Below, piece after piece: positions 25,601 through 32,684 of a stretch of 33,816 nucleotides of DNA. A program made the translations under genes and the position numbers. The notes beneath the pieces were generated by a model. That model was not told the DNA's origin and did not search any database. It was given only the letters and a program-made list of their open reading frames with translations. Numbering within the stretch: the first letter of the stretch is position 1; the number at the start of each line of letters is the position of its first letter. Source of the DNA: a bacterium OM1 bin76 (GTDB lineage: Bacteria; Actinomycetota; Acidimicrobiia; Spongiisociales; ZC4RG35); assembly GCA_002238785.1 (NCBI GenBank), contig MPNA01000032.1:1-33816 (forward strand), in the 5' to 3' direction.

Positions 25601-26719
25601 TTCTCGGTCATCACTGCGGGCGCCAATCATTCATGCGCTTTGGGAGTCGACCAGACCATTACCTGCTGGGGCGCCGACAGTTTCGGGCAGGCCACCCCGC
25701 CGGAAGGAAGGTTCACCGCAGTGGCGGCCGGTTCCATTCATACTTGCGGGGTGCGGACCGACCGGACCGTGGCTTGCTGGGGTCACAACACCTTTGGTCA
25801 GGCCAGCCCACCCGGTGGCCAGTTCACCGCGGTGACCTCCGGCTTCGACCACTCCTGTGGGATCAAGGTCGACCACACGATTATCTGCTGGGGGGTCAAC
25901 GCGGCCAACACGGCCGACCTGCCGGTTGGAACGTTCGCCTCGATCACCGGCGGCGGGGAATTCATGTGCGCGCTTCGCACCGACGGCATCATCGCCTGCT
26001 GGGGGGACAACACCTCTGAACAGGCAAGCCCTCCACAGGGCAGGTTCATTGCCGTCGACTCGGGATGGTTGCATTCATGTGCTATTGGCACAGACCAAAC
26101 CATCAGTTGTTGGGGCATCAACTGGGAGGGCCAGAGTGATCCCCCCCAAGGCGAGTTCACCGCCATCTCGGCCGGTACTGACCATTCATGTGCCATAGGG
26201 GCCGACAACGCCCTCACCTGTTGGGGCGGCAATGGCCTCGGTCAAACCGAAGCTCCTGACGGAGAATTCATCGCGGTATCCGCCGGGGGCGGCCACTCCT
26301 GTGGAGTCCGCGTCGACAGCACCGTCACCTGCTGGGGAGACAACGTCTTCGGCGAGCAGGACGCCCCGGACGGAGAATTCCTCTTACTGGAGACCGGGCC
26401 GGCGATCTCATGCGGGATTCGCACCAACCGATCTCTGACCTGCTGGGGCAATGGCGCCTCCGGTCAGCTTGACCCACCCCCGGGAACCTTTCAGGCCATT
26501 GCCACCAGCCAAGAGTTCTCATGTGCCATTCGGGGCGACAACTCCCTGGCTTGCTGGGGAGACAACTCCTTCGGTCAGACCGACGCTCCCCCAGGTCAGT
26601 TTCGCGCAGTCTCCAACGGGGCCCGCCACGCCTGTGGCATCCGCGTGAACGGCACGCTGGACTGCTGGGGCCTCATGCCGACAGTTCCCCTGCCAAGCGG
26701 CGCGTCCCACCTCCCTTAG
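22688..26719 (+). CDS. Exported SLH-domain protein with 29 short RCC1-like repeats in two sets
   Basis: Up to 1343 residues. ATG at 22688, 22706 or 22727 could start it; none has a good binding site, and all keep a signal peptide (RILAVMALVLAVSGLVNAQ). Three SLH-like domains cover about 55-240, then 29 units with CW(G/R) follow: 15 to residue about 812, where CWGLAPVVPLPDAV forms an internal cap, and 14 more that end in CWGLMPTVPLPSGA at the C-terminus. Unit 18 reads CWR. Units 10 and 18 contain cap-like VPVVPPPG and VPAPPPEG, perhaps scars of older caps. The gene is a paralogue of its upstream neighbour, 193 bases away, and may share its transcript. It should be wall-attached through the SLH domains. 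Confidence 0.87.
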   Translation: MCTTEPMLITNQRMRILAVMALVLAVSGLVNAQESPTPSNQDDSVRPGAMEPRGSDQFGDIPVGHWADQAVGWAVANGVMTGVEGGRFDLNGVVNRAEMVMFLRRTNALLGGPTNVGGVLGSDRFDDVPAWHEADRHIGWAVNHAVTAGVAERVFDPLGLVTRAQMVTFLYRTNRLARGPVTSEEVRGSAVFYDVPRRFWADASIGWAVAHEITAGVGDGLFDPHGILTRAEIAAFLHRAHNLVVDHIQMTGQPTGFAAIAAGWDFSCALKTDGAITCWGENRNGEATPPPGMFAAVDSGASHSCAIGADGTIGCWGDNSDGQSEPPEGTFTSVAAGTSHSCAIGADRTVTCWGSNWSGQSEPPGGEFTSVAAGFSHSCGIRSDQTVACWGSDSEGQATPPQGAFKAVGAGIAHACGLRSDGTIVCWGNTSGRENPPPGTFTAISVGIADYSCAVRADQTAACWGDNQDDILPKRQSGAYTAIAAGLNHACGVRTDRVITCWGDNPSAGADLPPGPALAVNNGPGHSCMVRTDHTLACWGNNDHGQAIPPPGQFTTTLSHGTTHSCGVLADLTIRCWGDNNSSQTDAPIGEFTAVTVGDGFSCGLGADQTITCWGSYDNVPVVPPPGQFTAISGGAGHSCGIRADNTLACWGNNDHGQATPPAGRFTAIKVGDSVSCGLRTNLTMACWGNNDHGQATPPSGRFKAINTVTGHSCALRTDDALACWGDNTHGQATPPSGRFTNDIEIGDRHSCVVGTDEGITCWGDNTHGQATPPEGRFTTLSARGDLSCAVAADATVACWGLAPVVPLPDAVNIALSLQIPVEPPDTFKAVASGSRHTCALTSDDTITCWGDNAYGQATPPTGDYTTIASGSNHSCALDAGHTLTCWGESPDLMVGQFTAIAFAGDQTCGIRPDQTIDCWRESDIVPAPPPEGPLTAIAGGSDHFCAISTDQTITCWGNNAFGQTDPPEGLFSVITAGANHSCALGVDQTITCWGADSFGQATPPEGRFTAVAAGSIHTCGVRTDRTVACWGHNTFGQASPPGGQFTAVTSGFDHSCGIKVDHTIICWGVNAANTADLPVGTFASITGGGEFMCALRTDGIIACWGDNTSEQASPPQGRFIAVDSGWLHSCAIGTDQTISCWGINWEGQSDPPQGEFTAISAGTDHSCAIGADNALTCWGGNGLGQTEAPDGEFIAVSAGGGHSCGVRVDSTVTCWGDNVFGEQDAPDGEFLLLETGPAISCGIRTNRSLTCWGNGASGQLDPPPGTFQAIATSQEFSCAIRGDNSLACWGDNSFGQTDAPPGQFRAVSNGARHACGIRVNGTLDCWGLMPTVPLPSGASHLP
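23449..25125 (+). repeat. RCC1-like array A, 15 units ending in a Pro-rich cap
   Basis: Units of mainly 37 residues. Three consecutive copies starting at 24635, 24746 and 24857 keep an exact 111-base spacing and are nearly identical at DNA level (CWG-N/D-N-x-HGQATPP). They also resemble units of the upstream gene at 22207 and following, which points to exchange between the paralogues. Confidence 0.85.
25155..26719 (+). repeat. RCC1-like array B, 14 units ending in a Pro-rich cap
   Basis: The second set restarts after the internal cap with TFKAVASGSRHTC and runs to the C-terminus. Its 14 units equal the number in the upstream paralogue, and both end in a CWG-x-x-P-x-x-P-x-P cap. Confidence 0.8.
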
Positions 26720-26739
26720 GGCGCCTTACTCGGGGCTCA

Positions 26740-27357
26740 CTACTTCTTGGAGGACTCGTAGTAGGGGTCGGAGCCGGATGCGTGGTCGGTGACGTCAACT
26801 ACCTCGGTGAGTTCCGGAATCGATTCCCGGAGAATGCGCTCGATGCCCTGTCGCAGGGTGACCTGAGCCATCCCACACCCCTGGCATCCGCCCGCAAGGC
26901 GCAGGAAAGCAACGGTCTCGTCCACCGACACCAACTCAGCCACACCGCCATGCATGGCAATCGATGGGTTGATGGTCTCGGTCAGTATCACCGAGATCCT
27001 ATCTGCCAGCGGCCCGGTCAGATCTCCTCGCGGCTCGCCGGCGGCCATGGTCGGACTGTGAGGAACGTTGGGATTGTTCATCGCCAACCCCTGGGCGGTC
27101 AACTCCAGAGAGGCGCCCGACAGCTTTTCCAGGTCATGGTCAGGAATCAGGATGGCCAAACCACCATGATCCTCCCGGACCTGATGGGCGTTTTGGTCCT
27201 CAACCGGCACGAAGCTCAAGTCGTACTGGAACTGGGCGCCCTGTATGCCGCTCACCTCTATGGACAGTCCATACTCCTGGTCACCCGGTTCCTGGTCACG
27301 GAGGGAAACAATCATATCCACCGCGTCGGGAGAAACGCTCAAAACTTTTCCTGCCAT
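26740..27357 (-). CDS. nfuA: NfuA-like Fe-S cluster carrier
   Basis: 205 residues from ATG 27357. The C-terminal part (about 105-190) is a NifU-like domain with GGCQGCGMAQVTL; its CxxC pair would bridge a [4Fe-4S] cluster between two subunits. The N-terminal part has the shape of an A-type (IscA/HesB) domain but no Cys at all, as in NfuA proteins where that domain only contacts clients. The role would be handing clusters to target enzymes in the cytoplasm. A start at 27414 is possible by frame only. TACCAT lies about 10 bases before the ATG and would suit a leaderless transcript. It converges on the second SLH-RCC1 gene. Confidence 0.88.
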   Translation of the reverse strand: MAGKVLSVSPDAVDMIVSLRDQEPGDQEYGLSIEVSGIQGAQFQYDLSFVPVEDQNAHQVREDHGGLAILIPDHDLEKLSGASLELTAQGLAMNNPNVPHSPTMAAGEPRGDLTGPLADRISVILTETINPSIAMHGGVAELVSVDETVAFLRLAGGCQGCGMAQVTLRQGIERILRESIPELTEVVDVTDHASGSDPYYESSKK

Positions 27358-27434
27358 GTGCTGTAATGGTAGCCGCCGTACCGCACATGGTGGCTCAATA
27401 GTCCGGCAGGTCATCTACATTTGGGAAAGCAGCA

Positions 27435-28649
27435 ATGCCACACGTACTACTCATCATCCCCACCCAAACCTATCGCGCCACCGATTTCATAACTGCCGCC
27501 GATGCATTGGGCATCGAACTGTCGGTGGCTTCGGAGGAAGAACTCCCCCTGGTGGCCACCGACCGCCAGGTTCGGATAGATTGCACCAGGCCGGAGTGGT
27601 CAGCCCAGGTGATGGCCGACCATGCGGCCCGCATGCCGATTGACTCCATAGTCCCCCTCGACGACCAGGGGGTGGTGATGGCTGCACGCGCCGCCCACCT
27701 GATAGGACTGCCGCACAATCCGCCCGACGGAGCGGCGGCCACCCGAAACAAAGTCATGATGCGCCGGCGCCTGGCTCAGGACGAGATCTCCCAACCGCGA
27801 TTCACTGTGATGGAGAGTGGAGACTCCCCTGCGGGGGTGGCTTCGCAGATGGGACTTCCGGTGGTGTTCAAACCACTCTCCAGGTCCGGCGGGCAGGGGG
27901 TGATTCGCGTCAACAAGGCCACAGATGCCGACCGGGCTGTCCGGCGTATCCGCCGGATCCTGGCCTCGGCAGGGGAGAACCCCAATCAGCCCATTCTGGT
28001 GGAGGAGTTCCTACCCGGAGGCGAGGTTGCCGTGGAAGGCTTGCTGTCCGCAGGCCGTCTCGAGATCCTGACCGTATTCGACAAACCCGGCGCGCCCCAG
28101 GGACCGTACTTCGAAGAGACCATCCTGATCGCCCCATCGCAACTGCCCTCCATGGTGCTGGCCGAGGTGGAGCACCTCACCCGCCGGGCGGTGCTGGCGC
28201 TGGGATTGAAAGAAGGCCCGATCCACGCCGAATTGAGGATCGGGAGTGACCGGGTCAGTGTTTTGGAAGTTGCAGCCCGCTCCATCGGAGGCCTGTGCTC
28301 ACGATCACTGCGCTTCGGATTGATGGCAGACTCGTGGGAGTCCCTGATACTTCGTCAAGCCCTGGGCATCGAAATCCCATCCACCGTCCGCCAACCTGCC
28401 GCCACGGGGGTGATGATGCTTCCCATCCCCCGGTCGGGAAGGCTGGTGGGGGTGGAAGGAACCGACGAGGCCCGGCAAACACCGGGAATCGTCGATCTTG
28501 AGATAACCATTCCAGTCGGAGGCCGAATCATGGCCCTCCCCGACGGTGACCGTTACCTGGGATTCCTGTTCGCAGCCGCGGCGCGGCGCGCCCATGTGGA
28601 ACGGGCCCTGCGGGAAGCTTTCTCCCGGTTGCAAATCATCATCGAATAG
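27435..28649 (+). CDS. ATP-grasp domain enzyme
   Basis: 404 residues. The N-terminal Rossmann-like part (HVLLIIPTQTYRATDFITAA) precedes an ATP-grasp core: NKVMMRRRLAQDEISQPRF, GLPVVFKPLSRSGGQGVIRVN (Lys and Gly-rich loop for ATP), ILVEEFLPGGEVAVEGLL and IHAELRIGSDRVSVLEVAARSIGG (Mg2+-binding Glu and basic residue). The C-terminal part resembles the lid domain of carboxylate-amine ligases related to PurK or BacD. It likely joins an acid and an amine with ATP, but the substrates cannot be read from the sequence. It stands alone, divergent from nfuA by 77 bases; GGGAAAG ends 8 bases upstream of ATG 27435. Confidence 0.8.
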   Translation: MPHVLLIIPTQTYRATDFITAADALGIELSVASEEELPLVATDRQVRIDCTRPEWSAQVMADHAARMPIDSIVPLDDQGVVMAARAAHLIGLPHNPPDGAAATRNKVMMRRRLAQDEISQPRFTVMESGDSPAGVASQMGLPVVFKPLSRSGGQGVIRVNKATDADRAVRRIRRILASAGENPNQPILVEEFLPGGEVAVEGLLSAGRLEILTVFDKPGAPQGPYFEETILIAPSQLPSMVLAEVEHLTRRAVLALGLKEGPIHAELRIGSDRVSVLEVAARSIGGLCSRSLRFGLMADSWESLILRQALGIEIPSTVRQPAATGVMMLPIPRSGRLVGVEGTDEARQTPGIVDLEITIPVGGRIMALPDGDRYLGFLFAAAARRAHVERALREAFSRLQIIIE

Positions 28650-28655
28650 CAGGTC

Positions 28656-29744
28656 CTAGCTCTGCGCCGCAACCTCAGCCGCCGCGGCCAGGAATCGTTC
28701 GTTCTCCCTGGGGGAACCCACCGAAACCCTGGACCACTCACCAGGAAAGGCCCGAATGACCACCCCGCGTGCCAGGAAACGCTCGGCGGTTTGGCCAGCC
28801 TCCATTCCCACCGCGAAGTAGATGAAATTGGCCTGGCTAGGGACATACCTGATTCCCATCCTGGCCAGGCCCTTTTCCATCCGGTCCCGTTCCCGGGCAT
28901 TCTCGGAGATCCGGGCCTCGATCTGATCCTGATGGCGAAGGGCCTCCACCGCCCCGGCCTGCCCTACCGAGGTCACTGTGAACGGAGACTGCACGCGACG
29001 CAGTTGCCGGATGGTCTCGGCCTGGCCGACCGCATAGCCGACCCGCAGAGCCGCCAGCCCGTAGATCTTGGAGAAGGTGCGGAGGGTGATCAAGTTGGGA
29101 CGCTCGAGTGCTTGGAGGACCGTTCCGCGGTAGTCGGAGGCGGTCACGTATTCGTAGTAGGCCTCATCGAGCACCACCAGCACCCGCTCGGGAACCTCCT
29201 CAATCAGCCGGGACACCTCATCGGCAGGTAGATAGGAACCGGACGGGTTGTTGGGATTGCAGATGTACATCAGAACGGTGTCCGGGCCGATGGCAGCCAG
29301 CAGCGCATCGGGATCCAGCCCGTGGTCCGCCGTTAGCGGCACTTTCACCGAGGTCATCATGGCGTAGCGGGCGCAGAGCGGGTACATGGCGAAGGACGGC
29401 CAGGGAAACACCACTTCCCGTCCCGGGCCTCCCACCGCCAGCGCCGACAGGCGAATCAACTCGCCGGACCCGGCGCCAAACCAGAGATTGTCAAGGTCGA
29501 CGCCCAAATGTCGGGCCAGAGAGATCCGCAGGTCCAAGGCATGGTTGTCGGGATAGCGGTTGATACCCGCCACCGCCCGGGCCATGACTTCCACAACCTC
29601 GTCAAACGGCTGGTAGGGGTTTTCGTTGGAAGCCACCAGCACCAGGAATTCGGGACTGAATCCCAATTCTCTGGCAACCTGTTCGATCGGGCGACCCGGT
29701 TCGTATACCGCGATCTCAGCCAGGTCGGACCGAAGAAACTCCAT
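28656..29744 (-). CDS. hisC: Histidinol-phosphate aminotransferase-like, PLP fold type I
   Basis: 362 residues, the usual HisC length. LVASNENPYQPFDEV, FGAGSGELIRLSALA, YICNPNNPSGSYLP (cofactor-binding Asn), VLDEAYYEYV (Asp and Tyr) and TLRTFSKIYGLAALRVGYAVG (Schiff-base Lys, phosphate-binding Arg) are all present. The reaction would be histidinol phosphate plus 2-oxoglutarate to imidazole-acetol phosphate plus glutamate in His synthesis. Paralogues use aromatic amino acids, and no other his gene is near, so specificity is open. The ATG lies two bases after the pnp stop, so translation is probably coupled to pnp. Confidence 0.85.
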   Translation of the reverse strand: MEFLRSDLAEIAVYEPGRPIEQVARELGFSPEFLVLVASNENPYQPFDEVVEVMARAVAGINRYPDNHALDLRISLARHLGVDLDNLWFGAGSGELIRLSALAVGGPGREVVFPWPSFAMYPLCARYAMMTSVKVPLTADHGLDPDALLAAIGPDTVLMYICNPNNPSGSYLPADEVSRLIEEVPERVLVVLDEAYYEYVTASDYRGTVLQALERPNLITLRTFSKIYGLAALRVGYAVGQAETIRQLRRVQSPFTVTSVGQAGAVEALRHQDQIEARISENARERDRMEKGLARMGIRYVPSQANFIYFAVGMEAGQTAERFLARGVVIRAFPGEWSRVSVGSPRENERFLAAAAEVAAQS

Positions 29745-29746
29745 TC

Positions 29747-32263
29747 TTAGCTGTTGAGGTGTTCTCCAAAGGACTTGGCCCGGCGCCGATGCCCGCCGCC
29801 CGCCTTCCGACCGGGGCCCGAACCCCGTCCGTCCTGCTGCCTCTTACCCGAAGATCGACCTCCGCGATCACTACCACCGCCACGGCCGCCACCGCCACGG
29901 CCGCCGCCACCGCGACCGCCGCCACCGCCACGGCCGCCACCGCCACGGCCGCCACCGCGACCGCCGCCACCGCGACCGCCGCCACGGCCACCACCGCCAC
30001 GGGGGCCACCACCACGTCGATCACCGCCGCCGCGGCCGCCACCACTACGAGCGCCATCGCGCCTGGGTGGGCGTCCGGCACCGTCCCTGCGAGGGCTTTC
30101 CTGGCCGGCCGGGGGACCCTCCAACCGCTCCGCCAGGATCAGACTGAGTTTGCCCCGGTCCATCCCTTCTACGACCACTTTCACTGTTTGACCCTGCGAC
30201 AGGTAGTCCTCCACACGGTTCACCCGCCGGTCGGGATCTATCTTGGAGATGTGCAGGAGTCCGTCACGTCCGGGCAGGATGTTGATGAAGGCGCCAAAGG
30301 TGGTGATATTCACCACTTCTCCTTCGTACTCCTTGCCTTCCTCGGGCTGGGGTGGGAAGGCGATTAGATTGATCTTCTCCTTGGCGGCCTCCAAGGCGAC
30401 GCCATCGGCAGAAGCCACCCTCACGATTCCCTTGCCTTCAGCCTCCTCGATCTCGATCGAGACGCCGGTCTCCTCTTCCAGTTCTCTCACCATCTTGCCC
30501 TTGGGTCCTATGACCTCGCCAATCTTGTCCTTGGGTATCTCGATGGCCTCCACCCTGGGCGTCCACTCCTTCAGATCTTCCCGTGGCGAGGAGATGACTT
30601 TGTTCATCTCCTCCAGGATGAATAGGCGGGCGTCCCGGGCTTGGGAGAGCGCCTGGCTCAGCACCTCGGAGGGAAGACCTGCGATCTTGGTGTCCAATTG
30701 GAGGGCGGTGATCATGTCGGCCGTCCCGGCCACCTTGAAGTCCATGTCGCCCATGAAGTCCTCGTCGCCGAGGATGTCGGTGAGAGTCACGTATTTGCCG
30801 TCCTGGTAGATCAGGCCCATGGCGATGCCGGCCACCGATGCAATGATCGGTACCCCGGCGTCCATCAGAGACAGAGTCGAAGAGCACACCGCCGCCATCG
30901 AGGTGGAACCGTTGGAAGACAGAACCTCAGAGACCAACCTCAGCGCGTAGGGGAAGTCCTCGGGTCCGGGAACCACCGGCAGGAGCGCCTTCTCTGCCAG
31001 GGCGCCGTGCCCGATCTCCCGCCGCTTGGGTCCCCGCATGAACCCCGCCTCGCCAGTGGAGAACGGAGGGAAGTTGTAGTGGTGCATATACCTCTTCCCC
31101 TCCTCTATCCCCAGGTCATCGAGCATCTGTTCCATCCTCAGCATGCCCAGGGTGGTGATGTTCAGCACCTGGGTCTCTCCCCTCTGGAAGAGGCCCGACC
31201 CGTGAGTCCGCTCAACGGTGCCCACTTCGATGGTCAGAGGACGGATGTCGGTGGGTGCACGTCCATCCAGGCGAATGCCCTCGTTCACAATCCTGTTCCG
31301 CATGGTGGACTTGACCGCCTTCTTGAAGGCCTTCTTGGCCTGGGAGGCAAGATCCGGATCGTCCTGGCCCACCGCCTCTACGACCTCCTTGCGAAGTGCC
31401 CGCTCCCGGTCGGACCGCTGGCGACGATCTCCGATCTGGACCAGTTCCTCCAGCCCGGTTCGTGCGGTCGCCTCGACCTTCTCCATGACCTCGGGTGAGA
31501 AGTCGGTGACCGACGGCCAATCCACCTGGGGAGGATCCACCAACGCCGCCAACTCCAATTGGAGGTCAATGCTCTCTGAGATGATTTCCCTGGCTCTCCC
31601 GAATCCCTCGACCACTGCCGCCTCGTCGCTGGGCGCCTCACCCTCGGCTACCAAACGAACGCCACCGGGTGTGGCCCCCGCTTCCACCATAATCACGTCG
31701 ATATCCCCCGACTCGTTCCGACGGCCGGCCACCGTTATCTCGAAAACCCCTTCGGCGATTTCCTCATGGGTGGGGAAGGGGGTCCATTCGCCCTTGATGA
31801 GGGCCAGACGGGCGGCGCCGATCGGACCCTTGAACGGGATCGGGCTTACGGAAAGGGCCGCCGAAGCGCCCATCAGGGCGAGAATGTCGAAAGGATTCTC
31901 ACCATCGATTGACAGGGGCATTGCCACCACCTGGGTATCGCACCGGTACCCCTCGGCAAAGGAAGGCCGGAGGGCCCTATCGATGAGCCGGCAACCAAGG
32001 ATCGCTCCCTCGCTGGGTCGACCCTCCCTCCGGAAGAAGGACCCGGGAATGCGTCCCGCCGCGTACATGCGTTCCTCCAAGTCGACGGTGAGCGGAAAGA
32101 AGTCGATTCCCTCCCTTATTTCCTGATTGGCGGTAGCTGCCACCAGTAGTTCTACCCCTCCAAGACGGAGCACGACTGCTCCATGGGCCGAAATGGCCAG
32201 TTTTCCGGTGCTGAGGGTGATTTCCTTTCCACCCACGATCCCGGTTACGGTATGTTCAGACAA
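29747..32263 (-). CDS. pnp: Polyribonucleotide nucleotidyltransferase (PNPase) with RGG-rich tail
   Basis: 838 residues, longer than the usual 700-750. Two RNase PH-like domains are linked by an all-alpha region. The active second domain has FSTGEAGFMRGPKRREIGHG, SNGSTSMAAVCSSTLSLMDAGVP and the catalytic Asp-rich DILGDEDFMGDMDFKVAGT. A KH domain (IGEVIGPKGKMVRELEEETG) and an S1 domain (EGEVVNITTFGAFINILPGRDGLLHIS) bind RNA. It degrades RNA from the 3' end with phosphate. After the S1 domain comes a tail of about 115 residues rich in Gly and Arg, ending KAGGGHRRRAKSFGEHLNS. The start is TTG 32263 behind GAGGAG at a spacing of 5. It lies in the transcript after rpsO, the classic order. Confidence 0.96.
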   Translation of the reverse strand: MSEHTVTGIVGGKEITLSTGKLAISAHGAVVLRLGGVELLVAATANQEIREGIDFFPLTVDLEERMYAAGRIPGSFFRREGRPSEGAILGCRLIDRALRPSFAEGYRCDTQVVAMPLSIDGENPFDILALMGASAALSVSPIPFKGPIGAARLALIKGEWTPFPTHEEIAEGVFEITVAGRRNESGDIDVIMVEAGATPGGVRLVAEGEAPSDEAAVVEGFGRAREIISESIDLQLELAALVDPPQVDWPSVTDFSPEVMEKVEATARTGLEELVQIGDRRQRSDRERALRKEVVEAVGQDDPDLASQAKKAFKKAVKSTMRNRIVNEGIRLDGRAPTDIRPLTIEVGTVERTHGSGLFQRGETQVLNITTLGMLRMEQMLDDLGIEEGKRYMHHYNFPPFSTGEAGFMRGPKRREIGHGALAEKALLPVVPGPEDFPYALRLVSEVLSSNGSTSMAAVCSSTLSLMDAGVPIIASVAGIAMGLIYQDGKYVTLTDILGDEDFMGDMDFKVAGTADMITALQLDTKIAGLPSEVLSQALSQARDARLFILEEMNKVISSPREDLKEWTPRVEAIEIPKDKIGEVIGPKGKMVRELEEETGVSIEIEEAEGKGIVRVASADGVALEAAKEKINLIAFPPQPEEGKEYEGEVVNITTFGAFINILPGRDGLLHISKIDPDRRVNRVEDYLSQGQTVKVVVEGMDRGKLSLILAERLEGPPAGQESPRRDGAGRPPRRDGARSGGGRGGGDRRGGGPRGGGGRGGGRGGGGRGGGRGGGGRGGGGGRGGGGRGGGGRGGGSDRGGRSSGKRQQDGRGSGPGRKAGGGHRRRAKSFGEHLNS
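29870..30060 (-). repeat. RGG-coding repeat tract in pnp
   Basis: On the plus strand CCGCCACGG, CCGCCACCG and CGGCCGCCA units follow one another; on the coding strand they give GGGRGG, GGGGRGG and similar. The tract is prone to slippage and also opens a spurious Ala/Thr-rich frame on the plus strand. Confidence 0.85.
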
Positions 32264-32295
32264 GATTGCTCCTCAATGCGTCATGTGTTCTACCG

Positions 32296-32313
32296 TGCGT
32301 AGCGTGGTACGCA
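32296..32313 (-). promoter_or_regulatory. Hairpin in the rpsO-pnp spacer
   Basis: A perfect six-pair stem, TGCGTA-CCACGC-TACGCA on the transcribed strand, lies between the rpsO stop and the pnp start, about 33 bases before TTG 32263. In E. coli a stem at the equivalent place is cut by RNase III and bound by PNPase, which controls its own synthesis. A similar role here is an inference. No T-run follows, so it is not a classic terminator. Confidence 0.45.
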
Positions 32314-32319
32314 GGGCGT

Positions 32320-32577
32320 TTATCTACGGAGTCCCAGGGAGGCGATAAGCCGGCGATACCGGTCAACATCCTGATTGCGCAGGTATTTGAGCAGGCGACG
32401 ACGCTTTCCGACCATCTTGAGCAGACCCCGACGACTGTGGTGGTCGTGCTTGTGGATCTTGAGATGCTCGGTCAGATGCCGGATCCGCTCGGTTAGCACT
32501 GCCACTTGCACCTCCGGTGCCCCGGTGTCCGTGTCGTGCGCGCCGTATTCAGAAACCAACTCAGATGTAGTCCTCAA
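32320..32577 (-). CDS. rpsO: 30S ribosomal protein S15
   Basis: 85 residues (89 is usual). [41 protein letters not shown] and KRRRLLKYL are the conserved 16S rRNA-binding segments. S15 binds helices 20-22 early in assembly of the small subunit. The start is TTG 32577, with AAGGGG 6 bases before it; a longer frame to 32628 lies in the leader and has no binding site. A strong promoter and a hairpin precede it, and pnp follows. Confidence 0.95.
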   Translation of the reverse strand: MRTTSELVSEYGAHDTDTGAPEVQVAVLTERIRHLTEHLKIHKHDHHSRRGLLKMVGKRRRLLKYLRNQDVDRYRRLIASLGLRR

Positions 32578-32607
32578 AGGGAACCCCTTCGTATGAAAAC
32601 AGGGTCC

Positions 32608-32626
32608 GGGCGCAACAAAAACGCCC
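32608..32626 (-). promoter_or_regulatory. rpsO leader hairpin
   Basis: On the transcribed strand GGGCG-TTTTTGTTG-CGCCC forms a five-pair stem with a nine-base loop, about 30 bases before the S15 start and downstream of the predicted promoter. S15 is known to repress its own translation through leader structures that differ between phyla, so this could be part of one. It is only a candidate, as no pseudoknot or rRNA-like site was worked out. Confidence 0.35.
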
Positions 32627-32646
32627 AACCCGATTAGCTGACACTC

Positions 32647-32675
32647 ATTCTAACACTGATCCGCCATATTGTCAT
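32647..32675 (-). promoter_or_regulatory. Housekeeping-type promoter for rpsO-pnp-hisC
   Basis: On the minus strand the -35 element ATGACA (32675-32670) and -10 element TAGAAT (32652-32647) are exactly 17 bases apart, close to the sigma-70 consensus TTGACA and TATAAT. Transcription should start near 32640, giving a leader of about 63 bases that holds the hairpin. This makes rpsO-pnp-hisC partly independent of ribF. Confidence 0.6.
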
Positions 32676-32684
32676 ATTTCGATC

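Noticed and set aside
20930-26700. CRISPR array suggested by regular 111-base repeats
   Set aside because: The repeats stay in one open frame, encode a continuous 37-residue protein unit and have no unique spacers between identical short repeats.
29759-30367. Ala/Thr-rich open frame of 202 codons on the plus strand
   Set aside because: It is the antisense image of the RGG-coding tract of pnp. The repeat (ATATAT-like) is purely a result of the GC-rich units, and there is no family likeness beyond the tract.
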